DNA of 64,000 bases from assembly GCF_024868665.1 (NCBI RefSeq), contig NC_079890.1:6402718-6466717 (forward strand). Reading direction: 5' to 3'. The notes beneath the pieces are model-generated. The model had not been told where the DNA came from, did not search any database, and saw only the letters and a list, made by a program, of their open reading frames with translations. Positions within the stretch are counted from its first letter, which is position 1. Every line of letters starts with the position of its first letter. This DNA is from Triplophysa rosa. Its lineage: Eukaryota > Chordata > Actinopteri > Cypriniformes > Nemacheilidae. Both the position numbers and the translations under genes were made by a program. This document shows, one piece after another, positions 34,240 to 44,734 of the stretch.

Positions 34240-34764
34240 TGTCAGGGTTCTGGTAGACGGAGAGCACACCATGGAGGTAGATAAGAAAAAGGAGTTTATT
34301 TCAAAAACAGGAATATCCAAAAACAGGTAAGTATTTCAAAAAACGGGAATATCCAAAAACAGGTAAGTATTTCAAAAAACAGGAATATCCAAAAACAGGT
34401 AAGTATTTCAAAAACGGGAATATCCAAAAACATTTAAGTATTTCAAAAACGGGAATATCCAAAAACAGGTAAGTATTTCAAAAACAGGAATATCCAAAAA
34501 CAGGTAAGTATTTCAAAAACAGGTAAGTATACTTATCGGGGTAAAGAATTGCAGTGAAGACAACAAGACTGAACAGGGAAGAACAAAAAGGTGCAAACTT
34601 AAATAGAATCCTGATGATGTGATGCAGGTGTGGACTAATCAAAAATGGTGGATGTGCGGTGCATGCTGGGAAACTGAGTTCAGAACTCCGGGGAGAGGGA
34701 ACGGGTGAAGCGAGCTGACGGTGACGACATAGGGGGCGTGGCCGGTGGTGCTGAAACCGTTACA
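34240..34764 (-). repeat. 5' LTR of the chromodomain gypsy, 6 minisatellite units
   Basis: 525 bases, 70 shorter than the partner LTR, which equals two 35-base units. Units span about 34305-34520; the CAGGTAAGTAT word is intact in most and mutated in one (near 34430, ACATTTAAGTAT). Confidence 0.9.
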
Positions 34765-35190
34765 GTCTGGATGTCATACTTCTACAGGTTTTAAGATGTT
34801 TAATAAAACCATCCCATCTGATCACAATTGAAGTGCAGTATAGCAGCAGTGAAAGTGTGGTGTTGGTCTGCAGTTTAGTCCACACTTGATGATGATAAAA
34901 TCTAAAATTTAGAAAGAATAGATGAGCACAATTGTCTTGTTTACAACTTGATTGTTTTATATAGTGCATTGCCTAGGAATAGGTTTTTGGTGAAATGCCT
35001 TGCTCAAGAGCACAACAAAATCTAAAAAGCCTCAAGAGTATTTATTTATATAATTATTCAATAATTTTACAATGATTTAAACTAATATCATATAATGTGT
35101 AAAGTCTATAACAACACTGTATTGCAAAAGTATTTGAACAACATATTTTCCGACTTTTCAAATGTTTCATCTTAAATTAACAATATGTTT
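34765..35190. other. Intergenic, no gene recognised
   Basis: AT-rich sequence to the right of the gypsy element. It may include the continuation of the hAT or other remnant, but nothing is identifiable. Confidence 0.35.
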
Positions 35191-35196
35191 TTAGTT

Positions 35197-35290
35197 CCAG
35201 GGTATAATGAACACACTCAGGCTCTAAAGAAAACGGCCCGAAAAATGGAACGCATCTTCAAGAAAACTACATTAGAGGTATTTCGTACAG
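35197..35290 (+). pseudogene. Short LINE ORF fragment (linker between EN and RT)
   Basis: After TTTTAGTTCCAG, a frame reads GYNEHTQALKKTARKMERI and continues FKKTTLEVFR. The Lys/Arg-rich spacing resembles the linker between endonuclease and RT in fish LINEs. It is short, and the assignment is by pattern only. It is followed at once by a CAGGGGTCTTC hAT-type end. Confidence 0.35.
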
Positions 35291-35480
35291 CAGGGGTCTT
35301 CTACTACTTTTCTTTGAGGGCCAGATTCCAAAAGTATAAATAGGATGCGGGCCAGTTTTTTACCATATTCTCATTTCTTCTGTTATTTTGTTTTTCTGTT
35401 ATTTATTGCGTTTTGTTCCTTTTATACTGTTTTTGTTGCTGTTAATTATAGGCCATGATTAAAACATGCACACAAATATT
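35291..35480 (+). repeat. hAT-type repeat end (CAGGGGTCTT...GAGGGCCAGATT)
   Basis: The combination CAGGGGTCTTC and TTTGAGGGCCAGATTCC, then GCGGGCCAG, is typical of non-autonomous hAT elements in vertebrates. The far end is not located. Confidence 0.45.
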
Positions 35481-35559
35481 GCATCCAGTATTTGTGACTT
35501 TTTCATAATATTAAATTAAAAAGGATATTGTAGTAGGATCTTGTGTCAAAATGATTGAT

Positions 35560-35785
35560 GGTGACCTTTGACCTTTGCAGGGGGGGTGAATTACTTCCGG
35601 ACCACCCAGGTTGCGAGGGCCCGCCCACTTTGCGTTGACCTTTGACCGTATCCGCCCCCATAGTGAGGGACTGCCTCCTTTGTGTTGAACTTTTGCCCTT
35701 TGACAGTATCTGTCCACGTGGTGAGGGATTGTCCGCGTCTGGAGTTGAACTCTTGAACTTTTGCCCGTATGTTTATCGAACATTT
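35560..35785 (+). repeat. Degenerate ~62-bp minisatellite, about 2.5 units
   Basis: Units share TT(T/G)GTTGA(A/C)CTTTTGCC, a GTATC(C/T)G word and GTGAGGGA. The open frames on both strands here come from the repeat, not from a gene. Confidence 0.5.
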
Positions 35786-35844
35786 TTCTCTCTTTTCCAG
35801 GGCATGTTTGGACATGTTTTTATGAGGTTGACACGTATCTTATG

Positions 35845-36012
35845 CGCGAATGAATAAATCAATGAGTGATTAAATAAAGGCATGAATACGAATAAGTAAT
35901 TAAATAAACAATTGGTTATATAAGTGATTAAATAAATAATGAATACGTAAATAAACAAAGCAAGGAATGAATAAGTAAGTAAATAAACGAACAAACGAAT
36001 AAGTAATTAAAT
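35845..36012 (+). repeat. Degenerate AAT(A/G)-type tetranucleotide array
   Basis: Imperfect runs of AATAAATA, AAGTAATT and GAATGAAT variants make a low-complexity stretch. It ends in a TATATATA run at 36021-36045, where the outer gypsy element inserted. Confidence 0.7.
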
Positions 36013-36045
36013 AATGCATTCTATATATATACTTGTATATATATA

Positions 36046-36550
36046 TGTGACGAGGTAAATAATGCAAAATGTGTTATTATGTAAATCCTGCAAGAATGAT
36101 GTTGCGCTGTGTTCCGCTGCGCTGGGGGCGCTATAGCCCGGTAAGTGCGAACTGAATCTGCAGCAGAGTAAGGGAGAAATGCTGCAGTTGAGTTGCGCTC
36201 GTGGTAGCTCTACACTAAATGTTAAAGTATCAGAGTTCATATCAGATATTACATGTTGTATGCACAAGGATTATATGCACTAAACATTGATTGATTGTGG
36301 AGTGCAATTATGATTGTTTTACTCTGTCGATGTATGTGATTTCTCCGTGTGGAGAAAGTGTTGTGTGTGTGTGCTAACAAACTGTATTTTGCATAGGTGG
36401 AGCTATGGTGTTCAAACTTACCCAAATGTCTTCCTTAAATGCTCTTTGTGCAGGTCATCTTGAATAAAATATCACATGATTCCAGTTCAGAGTCGCAGTG
36501 TTTTCACGAAGGATGAGACAGACCAGAGAATGATAAAGCAAAAGGTCACA
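36046..36550 (+). repeat. 5' LTR of the outer gypsy
   Basis: 505 bases, aligned end to end with the 3' LTR apart from a ~260-base segment present only in the latter. GAATAAAATATC near 36462 provides an AATAAA signal. Confidence 0.88.
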
Positions 36551-36551
36551 T

Positions 36552-36569
36552 TGGTGCCATGACTCAGGA
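36552..36569 (+). promoter_or_regulatory. Primer-binding site, tRNA-His type
   Basis: TGGTGCCATGACTCAG, two bases after the LTR, matches the complement of the 3' end of tRNA-His (TGGTGCCGTGACTCGG) with two differences. It would prime minus-strand synthesis. Confidence 0.75.
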
Positions 36570-36995
36570 CTTCAATCGAGTGGTCGAGGATCAACTTTGC
36601 ATCGGACTGGCAGGCCTGTATTCATCCTTTACAGCAGTGGTCACCAACCTTTTTGAGCCTAAGATCCCCGACGTCAGAATTGTTGAAAGGCAAGATCTAC
36701 CATTCAAAAAGTTGAAAATAAAAACAGCCCAGATTGAACCTCCTGCTTGAGGCCTTTTATTTAGTCTATAATTGTGGGTCTATTTGAATTACCTGAAATT
36801 CTTTGTTCCACTTTTCAGATGCAACTAAGCAAACTCTGTAACATGTAGAGTTGCCACTTTCAGTGTGCCATAATGAGGTGAAAAACACCAATTTAAACAC
36901 CAGTTCAAGGACTTTAATTCATACATGACATCTTGACATTAAAACGAGGTTTAGAATAAGTTTAACGAGACCCTAATTATTTAGGTATTTACTGT

Positions 36996-37422
36996 TGTGA
37001 CGAGCCACCTTGGTGCAATCAGCGTCGCCATGGAGACAAGGGGAAATTAGAGCGGCACACCTGCCGGTCATCACCACCTGCAACCACTTCTCAGTGGCTA
37101 CAAAAACCGCTGCCACATGCAGGAAGGTGAGCAACGTCTCCACACGCTATGATTCAACTCAAGCGTCTTATCTTGTGTTCTCAGGTTCAGACGACTAAAG
37201 GAGACCGGCAGGACCGCACGGGCCGATACCAGAAACTACAGTCCCAAACAGCCGGCACAACCACTCGTCCTCCCAGAGCTCTGGGAAACCGACCTACCCT
37301 GTGGCACTACAAGCCTCTTTATCCCAACTGCCTCTTGCCTCCCACGGGGGATTATCAATAAAATACCCTCCGGGGTCATATAACTCACCTTTTGTGTACG
37401 TGTTGTTGCTCCGCCTGTCACA
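36996..37422 (+). repeat. 5' LTR of the Gmr1-like element
   Basis: 427 bases, with a TCAATAAAATAC polyadenylation signal near 37357. Compared with the 3' LTR, a C is missing near 37323 and a few bases differ (e.g. CTCAGTGG versus CTAAGCGG). Confidence 0.92.
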
Positions 37423-37508
37423 TCTGGTGGAGAATGCAGGCGTAGCAAGGAAGCTACGATACGTACCACATTCTTAAACATTGTATTTCTATCTTGCAGA
37501 CCGCTTAC

Positions 37509-37510
<2 letters not shown>

Positions 37511-37540
<30 letters not shown>
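37511..37540 (+). repeat. (CT)n microsatellite in the leader
   Basis: About fifteen uninterrupted CT units just before the gag ATG. It is probably prone to length change. Confidence 0.95.
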
Positions 37541-37543
<3 letters not shown>

Positions 37544-37547
37544 CGCG

Positions 37548-39566
37548 ATGGAGGAAATCATCCGCCGGCTAGCCGAGGTGGTGACGTGCCAACAGCGCTT
37601 CTCAGAGCAGCTGGCACAGCGACAGGAAAGCACTGATCAAGCGATGGGAATGCTGAGAGAGGCTGCGGCTGCCCGAGTGCCTCTTCCGGACGCGAGGTCG
37701 ACCGCTCACCAGCTGCTCACCAAACTCACCGCCCAAGATGACATCGAGGCATATCTCCACACATTCGAGGTCGTAGCCACTCGGGAAGCCTGGGATAAAG
37801 CCGAGTGGGCGAGAATCCTGGCCCCGCTCTTGACTGGTGAAGCCCAGCGGGTGTACTTCGCACTGCAAACCCTGGCAAGTGAGGACTACGACGCCCTGAA
37901 GCGAGAGATCCTCGCCCGGATCGGACTGTCCCCCATCAGTGCCGCGCAGCAGTTTCAACAGTGGGTTTATGATGAGCACGTGCCGGTGAGAGCCCAAGCC
38001 GCCCAACTGACGCGTCTGGGGCACCTGTGGCTGCTGACCGGGGATCCTTCAGCTTTTCAAGTAGCAGAGAGAGTGGTTTTCGACCGGCTGCTACGATCTC
38101 TGCCCAGGCGCTACCGAACGGCAGTTAGCATGCGAGGCCCCACCACCATCCGCGAAGTCGTTGAGGCGATGGAACTAGCAGAGGCCTCGGCAGCTCGGGA
38201 CGCAAGAGAGAGAGCAGCGGCAACGCCCCGGAGGGTAAACCCAATATGGCGACCTGCGGAGGGCACCTCGAGGCCGGTACACCGACCCGGAATATCTACA
38301 CCCCCAGACGAGCCGATGCCCACCGAGCCCGCCTCCGCTGGGCCCCCCGCGTGGTTGGCGGGTTGTGCGGTGCACCAAACCGTGCCGTCGGGAGCTCCAC
38401 GGCGGACGGTCCGGGTGGGCGGCCGGCCAGTGACCGCCACATTGGACTCCGGCAGCTCGGTCACGCTGGTGCAGCCCGGGATAGTTCCGCCCCGCACTGG
38501 CGGAAAGTCCACCATCCCGATCACCTGCGTTCACGGTGATACCCGAAATGTGCCGGCATGCCAAGTGTCCGTGGCCGCCGGTCCGGGGACGTGGACGTTG
38601 GAGATCGGGATCGTGGATGACCTACCGGTCCCGATGTTACTGGGGCGGGACTGGCCGGGCTTCGATCAGCTACTGGCTAGCGCCGTGCGGACGGCCAGCC
38701 ACGGGGGTCGACAACGGAAACCGCGACCCAGGAGAGAACGGAACTCACGGCCCGTCCTGATGGCTACAGAGAGCGAGCGGGAGGGTGAGTGCCAGAATAC
38801 TAACCTCTTTTCCGACCTCTTCCAGCAGGTGACCAAAGGTGGCTCCTTCGGACGAGAGCAGCGGGAGGATACACGGCTGCGAAATTGCTGGACCCAGGTC
38901 AGAGTCGTCGACGGGGAAGATCGCCAGCCTGCTCCGCACCTCCTCCCGCACTTCGTGATCAAGCAGGGTCTGCTGTACTGTGCCGCTCTAAGACGGGGGG
39001 AGGAAAAACTCCTGCTGGTGGTCCCCAAGACCAAGACCGAGATGATCCTCGAGCTAGCACACGCCCATCCCATGGTGGGACATCTGGCGGCCGCCAACAC
39101 CGCCCAGCGCATCCGGGATCATTTCCACTGGCCCGGCCTCGAGGCGGAGGTGAAGAGGTTCTGTCAGAGCTGCCCTACCTGCCAGCAAACGTCACCCCAG
39201 CGTCCTCCCCCCAGTCCGCTCATTCCACTGCCAGTGATCGAGGTGCCCTTCGAGCGCATCGGGATGGACCTGGTAGGACCGTTGCCGAAGTCTGCCCGAG
39301 GACACGAGTACATTCTAGTCATCGTGGACTATGCCACCAGGTATCCCGAGGCCCTACCCCTACGGAAGGCCACATCAAAAGCGATCGCCAAGGAGTTATT
39401 CCTACTCTACAGCCGCGTAGGCATCCCTACGGAGGTCCTGACTGACCAGGGAACACCGTTCATGGCCCGGCTGATGGCGGACCTCTGTCACCTGCTCAAA
39501 GTGAAACAGCTCCGGACATCCGTCTATCACCCACAGACCGACGGCCTGGTAGAAAGGTTCAATTAG
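37548..39566 (+). pseudogene. Gag-protease-integrase part of the Gmr1-like element
   Basis: I chose the ATG at 37548 (GATCGCGATGG) just after the CT run. Gag (about residues 1-260) includes a C-terminal region around LLRSLPRRYRTAV, of the type from which vertebrate SCAN domains are thought to derive. Next come protease (TLDSGSSVTLV, then MLLGRDWPG) and integrase with an HHCC finger (HPMVGHLAAA...CQSCPTCQQ), first Asp in MDLVGPLP, second in LTDQGTPF, and the Glu region at DGLVERFN. A TAG at 39564-39566 stops the frame inside integrase. No CCHC knuckle is evident in gag. Confidence 0.88.
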
Positions 39567-40060
39567 ACCCTGAAGAGGATGCTCCGCAGAGGATGGGCGC
39601 GACTGGGACCTCCTACTGCCATATGTACTCTTTGGCATCCGGGAGGTGCCCCAGGCATCCACAGGCTTCACGCCCTTTGAACTTCTCTTTGGCCGGCAGC
39701 CCCGTGGGCTCTTGGATGTCGCCAGGGACGCCTGGGAACAACAACCCGCCCCTCACCGCAGCATGATCGAACATGTCCAGCAGATGCGGACCCGAATAGA
39801 TCGAGTGATGCCCCTTGTCAAAAAACACCTCGTCGAGGCCTAGCGCGCCCAGCAACAGTGGTATGACCGGCCCACGCAGCCCTGGGAGTTCCAACCCGGG
39901 GACAGGGTGTTGGTCCTGACTCCCACCGCCACATCGAAGTTCTTGGCCTCCTGGAAAGGGCCTTACACCATCGTGGAGAAGGTGGGGCCGGTCAACTACT
40001 GGGTCCGTCAGCCGGGACGACGACGGGAGGAACAGCTGTACCATATTAACCTGTTGAAAA
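39567..40060 (+). pseudogene. Integrase C-terminal part with GPY/F module, broken
   Basis: Continues integrase after the stop: a frame change near 39590, a readable stretch (39646-39843, ending in TAG) and then a GPY/F-type module (WKGPYTIVEKVGPVNYWV, ~39950-40010). This module marks the end of integrase in many gypsy elements. Confidence 0.8.
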
Positions 40061-40061
40061 G

Positions 40062-41673
40062 GTGGATCGCCTCCCCAACTCAGATGGCGGCCTTCGCCGA
40101 AGCCGAGCCGAGCCGTCGGTGGTACGGATGGGAGAGCAGCTGTCCCCCGTACAGAAGAAAGAGCTCCAATCCCTGGTCAGTCAGTTCCAAGATGTATTCA
40201 CGGAAAAGCCCGGGCAGACTCGGATAACACACCACGAGATCCGAACACCACCCGGAGTCGTGGTCAGGCAGCGGCCCTACCGGGCTCCAGAGGCTCGTCG
40301 ACTGGCTATAGAGGAGGAGGTCAACCGGATGAAAAAGCTTGGAGTGATAGAGCCCTCCCGCAGCCCCTGGTCCAGTCCCATCGTGATGGTCCCAAAACCG
40401 GACGGCACTCTCCGCTTCTGCAACGACTTCCGTCGGCTCAATGAAGTGTCCAGCTTCGACGGATATCCGATGCCCCGAGTGGATGAACTCTTGGACCGGC
40501 TGGGAAAGGCCCGTTTTATCACCACGCTCGATCTTACGAAAGGGTATTGGCAGGTGCCCCTCTCTCCAGAGTCCCGCGAAAAAACGGCGTTTAGCACACC
40601 CTCCGGACACTGGCAGTATACCGTGCTGCCTTTTGGGCTACATGGGGCACCTGCCATCTTCCAAAGGATGATGGACATCTTGCTGCGATCACATCAAGCA
40701 TATGCCACCGCGTACATCGATGATCTAGTAATCCACTCGGGGACCTAGGACGCCCACCTCGACAGATTGCGGAGAGTGCTGATGGACCTTCGGAGGGCAG
40801 GCTTAACGGCGAATCCCAAGAAGTGCCACCTCTGACTCGCCGAAGCCCAGTACCTGGGGTACAGGGTCGGGGGAGGCCTTATCCAGCCCCAAGCAAAGAA
40901 GGTGGAAGCCGTTCAGGACGCCCCCCGACCCCACAACAAAACCCAGGTACGTGCCTTCCTGGGGTTAGCGGGCTACTATCGGTGCTTTATCCCCAACTTT
41001 TCATCCATAGCCAGTCCCCTGACCGACCTGACTAAAGGGACAGCCAGAGAACGTGAAGTGGACCCCGGAGACGGATCAGGCATTCCAGCTCCTAAAGAAG
41101 GCCCTGGCCTCCTCCCCGGTACTACATGCGCCGGATTTCGGCTGTCCCTTCACCCTCCAGACCGATGCGTCCGACACGGGACTAGGAGCAGTGCTGTCCC
41201 AGAGTCAGGACGGAGCAGAACACCCCGTGGCGTACATCAGCCGCAAGCTCACCCCGGCGGAGAGACGGTACACCACGGTGGAAAGGGAGGCCCTGGCCAT
41301 AAAGTGGGCAGTCCTGGAGCTACGCTACTATCTCCTAGGGCGGAGTTTTTCCCTGGTAACAGACCACGCACCGCTTCAGTGGATGGCCAAAGCCAAGAAT
41401 ACCAACACCAGGGTCACAAGGTGGTTTCTAGCGCTCCAGGACTACCACTTCACCGTGACACACCGGGCCGGGACCTCCCACGGCAACGCAGATGGTCTGT
41501 CGAGGCTCTGGTCAGGATGGACATCTCGGTCAGGTAACTCCCCCCCTCCCTCCCAACACCTATCTTTGCCACTCCACAGGAGGGCCACCAGACTAGGACG
41601 ACGCTTTGGGGGGGGGAGTGTGACGAGCCACCTTGGTGCAATCAGCGTCGCCATGGAGACAAGGGGAAATTAG
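40062..41673 (+). pseudogene. RT and RNase H part of the Gmr1-like element, broken
   Basis: RT runs from 40200 with LRFCNDFRRLNEV, LDLTKGYWQVPL, LPFGLHGAPAIFQ and catalytic YIDD (near 40718). It is interrupted by a TAG at 40746 and a TGA near 40832, then continues (TQVRAFLGLAGYYR). A frameshift near 41048 leads to RNase H (TDASDTGLGAVLS, EREALAIKWAV, TDHAPLQWM). It ends beside a G-rich polypurine tract (41604-41618) and the 3' LTR. Confidence 0.88.
41604..41618 (+). promoter_or_regulatory. Polypurine tract of the Gmr1-like element
   Basis: A G run ending GGGGGGAG immediately precedes the 3' LTR start TGTGACG. Confidence 0.85.
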
Positions 41674-42046
41674 AGCGGCACACCTGCCGGTCATCACCAC
41701 CTGCAACCACTTCTAAGCGGCTACAAAAACCGCTGCCACATGCAGGAAGGTGAGCAACGTCTCCACACGCTATGATTCAACTCAAGCGTCTTATCTTGTG
41801 TTCTCAGGTTCAGACGACTAAAGGAGACCGGCAGGACCGCACGGGCCTATACCAGAAACTACAGTCCCAAACAGCCGGCACAACCACTCGTCCTCCCAGA
41901 GCTCTGGGAAACCGACCTACCCTGTGGCACTACAAGCCTCTTTATCCCCAACTGCCTCTTGCCTCCCACGGGGGATTATCAATAAAATACCCTCCGGGGT
42001 CATATAACTCACCTTTTGTGTACGTGTCGTTGCTCCGCCTGTCACA
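41619..42046 (+). repeat. 3' LTR of the Gmr1-like element
   Basis: 428 bases, ending CTGTCACA and followed by the CTGT duplication. See the 5' LTR for the differences. Confidence 0.92.
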
Positions 42047-42050
42047 CTGT

Positions 42051-43020
42051 ATAAAGATTTGTTCTTTATGATGAATTTATTTAGTTTACTTTTATTAAGT
42101 AAATACATCATATAGATGGAAATGTTATAAATAGGCCCTAATAATAACAACAACGTTAATTATTTATTTTAAATCATTTATCTATTTACTTTTACCCGTC
42201 TAATAATGTCTTGGTAATAAGTATCTGTTTCACAAAATAGCTAAAGGTATGGAATGGGCTATCATATTAGGCTAATTGAAAACATAAATAGGATATCAGC
42301 AGGAGATGTCATCTCCCGCATGAGATAGTACTGGTGCAGTTTACCATCACTGACAGACCCGCGGATCATTCACTATTACAACTTTGTGAATAGACCGATG
42401 TTGTCTTTCAGACAAACTCAACATTAAAATGCGACGCTTTCTCACCATATCCCGTTGCTCACACTCGTAAGTTACATTCGCTGAAGACAGAGAGCCGCGA
42501 CTCCAGATACGCGGACAGTATGAAACCGCGGCGCTTGCTTGCGCATCCAGTGTAAAAGCACAAAAACGCCAACGAACAAGTGACATTTTTATGTCATATG
42601 AATAAACTGTTTTTAAGCGTAATGCACCGCAACAGTATAGTGACCTCCAAATGACAGTTACCCCAGTGCATGCGCGAGTCTCATTTTGCGTTTGATCACT
42701 GACCACCGACATTAGAAACACTGAAGAGCGATCACGCGCAGTCGCGCATCACAATGAAATGTGATTAATGATAACGGTCGCATTAAAAACTCACGCAGGC
42801 CAGGGAATCATTATTTATACAGCCATGAAAAGATTAATGCAGAACTTAAAAACATACAACCACTGAATGAAGAGAAACAGAGATGCGCTTGCAAAACTGG
42901 ACATTGTTCAGGCACAATATATTTGTCTCTCCATTTTCCTATTAGCCTACTTTCGGGGATCGACAAGTAACGTCTCAAAGATCGACCAGTCGATCGCGAT
43001 CGACGGGTTGGCGACCACTG
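42051..43020. other. Right part of the hAT element, no ORF recognised
   Basis: Holds AT-rich sequence and two modest open frames (42347-42721 minus, 42761-42970 plus) without a domain I recognise. It ends with subterminal GATCGACC/GATCGCGATCGAC palindromic words before the inverted end; these may be transposase-binding repeats. Confidence 0.5.
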
Positions 43021-43198
43021 CTTTACAGCAAGGAGCCATCAGCCAAACTTTAAGGTTTTTCTGGGATTCTGAACAAATGCCTGAGAAAAGACTCTGAAAA
43101 AAAAAAAACAACAACGCTGATGTGAACTGACACCATTCTTTCAGTATAGTGCATACATTTTTCTTCTTTAGTCATTTGTATGTTTGTATTGCCTGATT

Positions 43199-44530
43199 AT
43201 GGAAAACACAAGTTTGACAGGATCTCAGTATGAGAACACTCCTGTTAGCGTGGGTCGGGGTAGAGGTGTGTTAGCGACACCAATTCCTTTTCCAGACATT
43301 GGTTTTACTAGAGGTGGTGTTAATCATAGTGCAGAGTTAATAACACAGGCAAATTTTGCTCTGAATGCTACTGACAGCCCTGTTCATGTGAATTCTAGTT
43401 CTGAAACTACGCAGCCTCTAAGCACATCGACTCCAATCATTGCTAGTGATTTAATGAGCCAGATGGGTAACATAGTGCAACAGGTTGGCTTGCAGTTAGC
43501 AGACAGTATTCTTTCACATTTAATTTTCACAGTCGCACAGATGCTACACCACGTCATGCTCATACTACTGACAATAGTGGACACACGTCTCAGCAGAGCC
43601 ATGCAGCAAACACTTCTCAGATTCAAGTAGTGCGTCAAAGGGAAGTGAAACACCCTCCAATTTTCAGAGGTGACGCGACAGATACTGTCACGCTTGACGA
43701 GTGGGTGGAGCTCATGAAAGACTTTGTTAAAAAGGGATTTCTACCCATTGAAGAACAAGGTGATGAAATTCTAATCCACTTAAGACGTTGTTAAAGTGGG
43801 GATCCACTCTACTGGATTGGACATTAGCTCAAACCCTGAAGCAATATACACCTTGTTACGAAAACACTTCAGTTGCCAACAGTATTCCCCTATCCCATTG
43901 CAAGATTTCTACACTACTCTTCCTGAACCTCAGGAGGATCCCTTTGACTACTGGTTGCGCTTGAATCGAGCTGCTGACATCACAGCTGAGTGTTTGCATC
44001 AACAAGGGAAGGTGCTAGATAACCAACTGGGCGAAGTCACACGCATGTTCATAAGAAACTGTCCAAACTCAGATTTAGCTTTGACATTTCGCTCAAATAA
44101 CCAGAGACAAATGGACAGCTTATGAAGTTCAAGAGATCCTGAACGAGTACCATTCAGAGAAAAGTCTCAGATTCAGAGAAAAGCCTCGATGTGAAAATAA
44201 AGTCATTGTGAATGAAATGCATGTAAATCCTAGCCCATGTTCAGTAAAAGTCGAACAAGATCCGCTACCCTCAAAACAGTCAGAACAGATGGCTCTGGAA
44301 AAGGTGATTGGTATGCTGGAGAGAGTTCTGATGAATCACAGTGGTGCTGCACAGTCTAAACATGTGAACATGAGAAAAATTAATCTACCTATGATTCCAG
44401 GCTTGAAGGATACACCATGCTTAGTGTGCAAAGGAACCTCACATTCAGCTTTAACTCATTGTAGGGACAATAGGCTATGTTTCCAGTGTTTTGCTTCTGA
44501 CCACCACAGAAACAGATGTCCAAAAGTGTG
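43199..44530 (+). pseudogene. Gag of the outer gypsy, frameshifted
   Basis: The ATG at 43199 opens a Ser/Thr-rich N-terminal region. Frame changes occur between 43500 and 43560 and near 43793, and another break lies near 44120. Matrix/capsid-like sequence follows (PPIFRGDATDTVTLDEWVEL; then LQDFYTTLPEPQEDPFDYWL). The C terminus has cysteine pairs (CLVCKG, then CFQCFASDHHRNRC), the second a CCHC-type knuckle. Gag would form the particle and bind genomic RNA; as read it is broken. Confidence 0.8.
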
Positions 44531-44734
44531 ACAGCATGCGTCTTCTCCCAACCAGCAGTCAAACTAAGTAATCTGCTTGAAAGGGAGGAACACGTAGATG
44601 GTGAGGGGGAGCCTCCCATATTCAATGCTGACAATGTAGTTGATTATGAATCCTTAAGTCAAATGTTCAATGATGTACCTTCAGACAAAACAGTCATCTT
44701 TCAGGGTGTCCAGTGAGTACCTAAAGCAGATAGC

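Larger units (their letters stand above)
29046..34764 (-). mobile_element. Chromodomain-bearing Ty3/gypsy LTR retrotransposon
   Basis: LTRs at 34240-34764 (5' in element sense) and 29046-29640 (3') begin TGT and end ACA on either strand. Between them is one long frame with gag, protease, RT, RNase H, integrase and chromodomain, the order of chromoviruses. The polypurine tract lies beside the 3' LTR. The bases next to the 5' LTR (GTAAGGATATG, minus strand) do not form the usual TGG tRNA primer site. Flanks differ (ATAAA versus GTCTG), so no target duplication is seen. A 411-base N gap lies in gag. Coding integrity suggests a young insertion. Confidence 0.9.
36996..42046 (+). mobile_element. 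Gmr1-like Ty3/gypsy retrotransposon (integrase before RT)
   Basis: LTRs 36996-37422 and 41619-42046 (TGTGACGAGCC...CTGTCACA) differ at only about five substitutions and one indel. CTGT duplications lie at 36992-36995 and 42047-42050. Internal order is gag, protease, integrase, RT, RNase H. Integrase upstream of RT is the defining trait of Gmr1-like elements, unlike the usual gypsy order seen in the other two elements here. TGGTGGAGAATGC follows the 5' LTR as primer site (tRNA not identified). Stops and frameshifts make it defective despite young LTRs. Confidence 0.9.
36635..43020. mobile_element. hAT transposon (non-autonomous) with 8-bp target duplication
   Basis: Ends are inverted: CAGTGGTCACCAACC at 36635 and the complement of CAGTGGTCGCCAACC at 43020, one mismatch in 15. 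CTTTACAG lies on both sides (36627-36634 and 43021-43028), the 8-base duplication expected of hAT. Excluding the gypsy inserted in it, the element is about 1.33 kb. It shows no transposase domain, so it needed a transposase in trans. It disrupts the leader of the outer gypsy element between primer site and gag. Confidence 0.92.

Noticed and set aside
35511..35857. Overlapping ORFs on both strands near a CACGTGG word
   Set aside because: They coincide with a degenerate minisatellite and lack domain signals.
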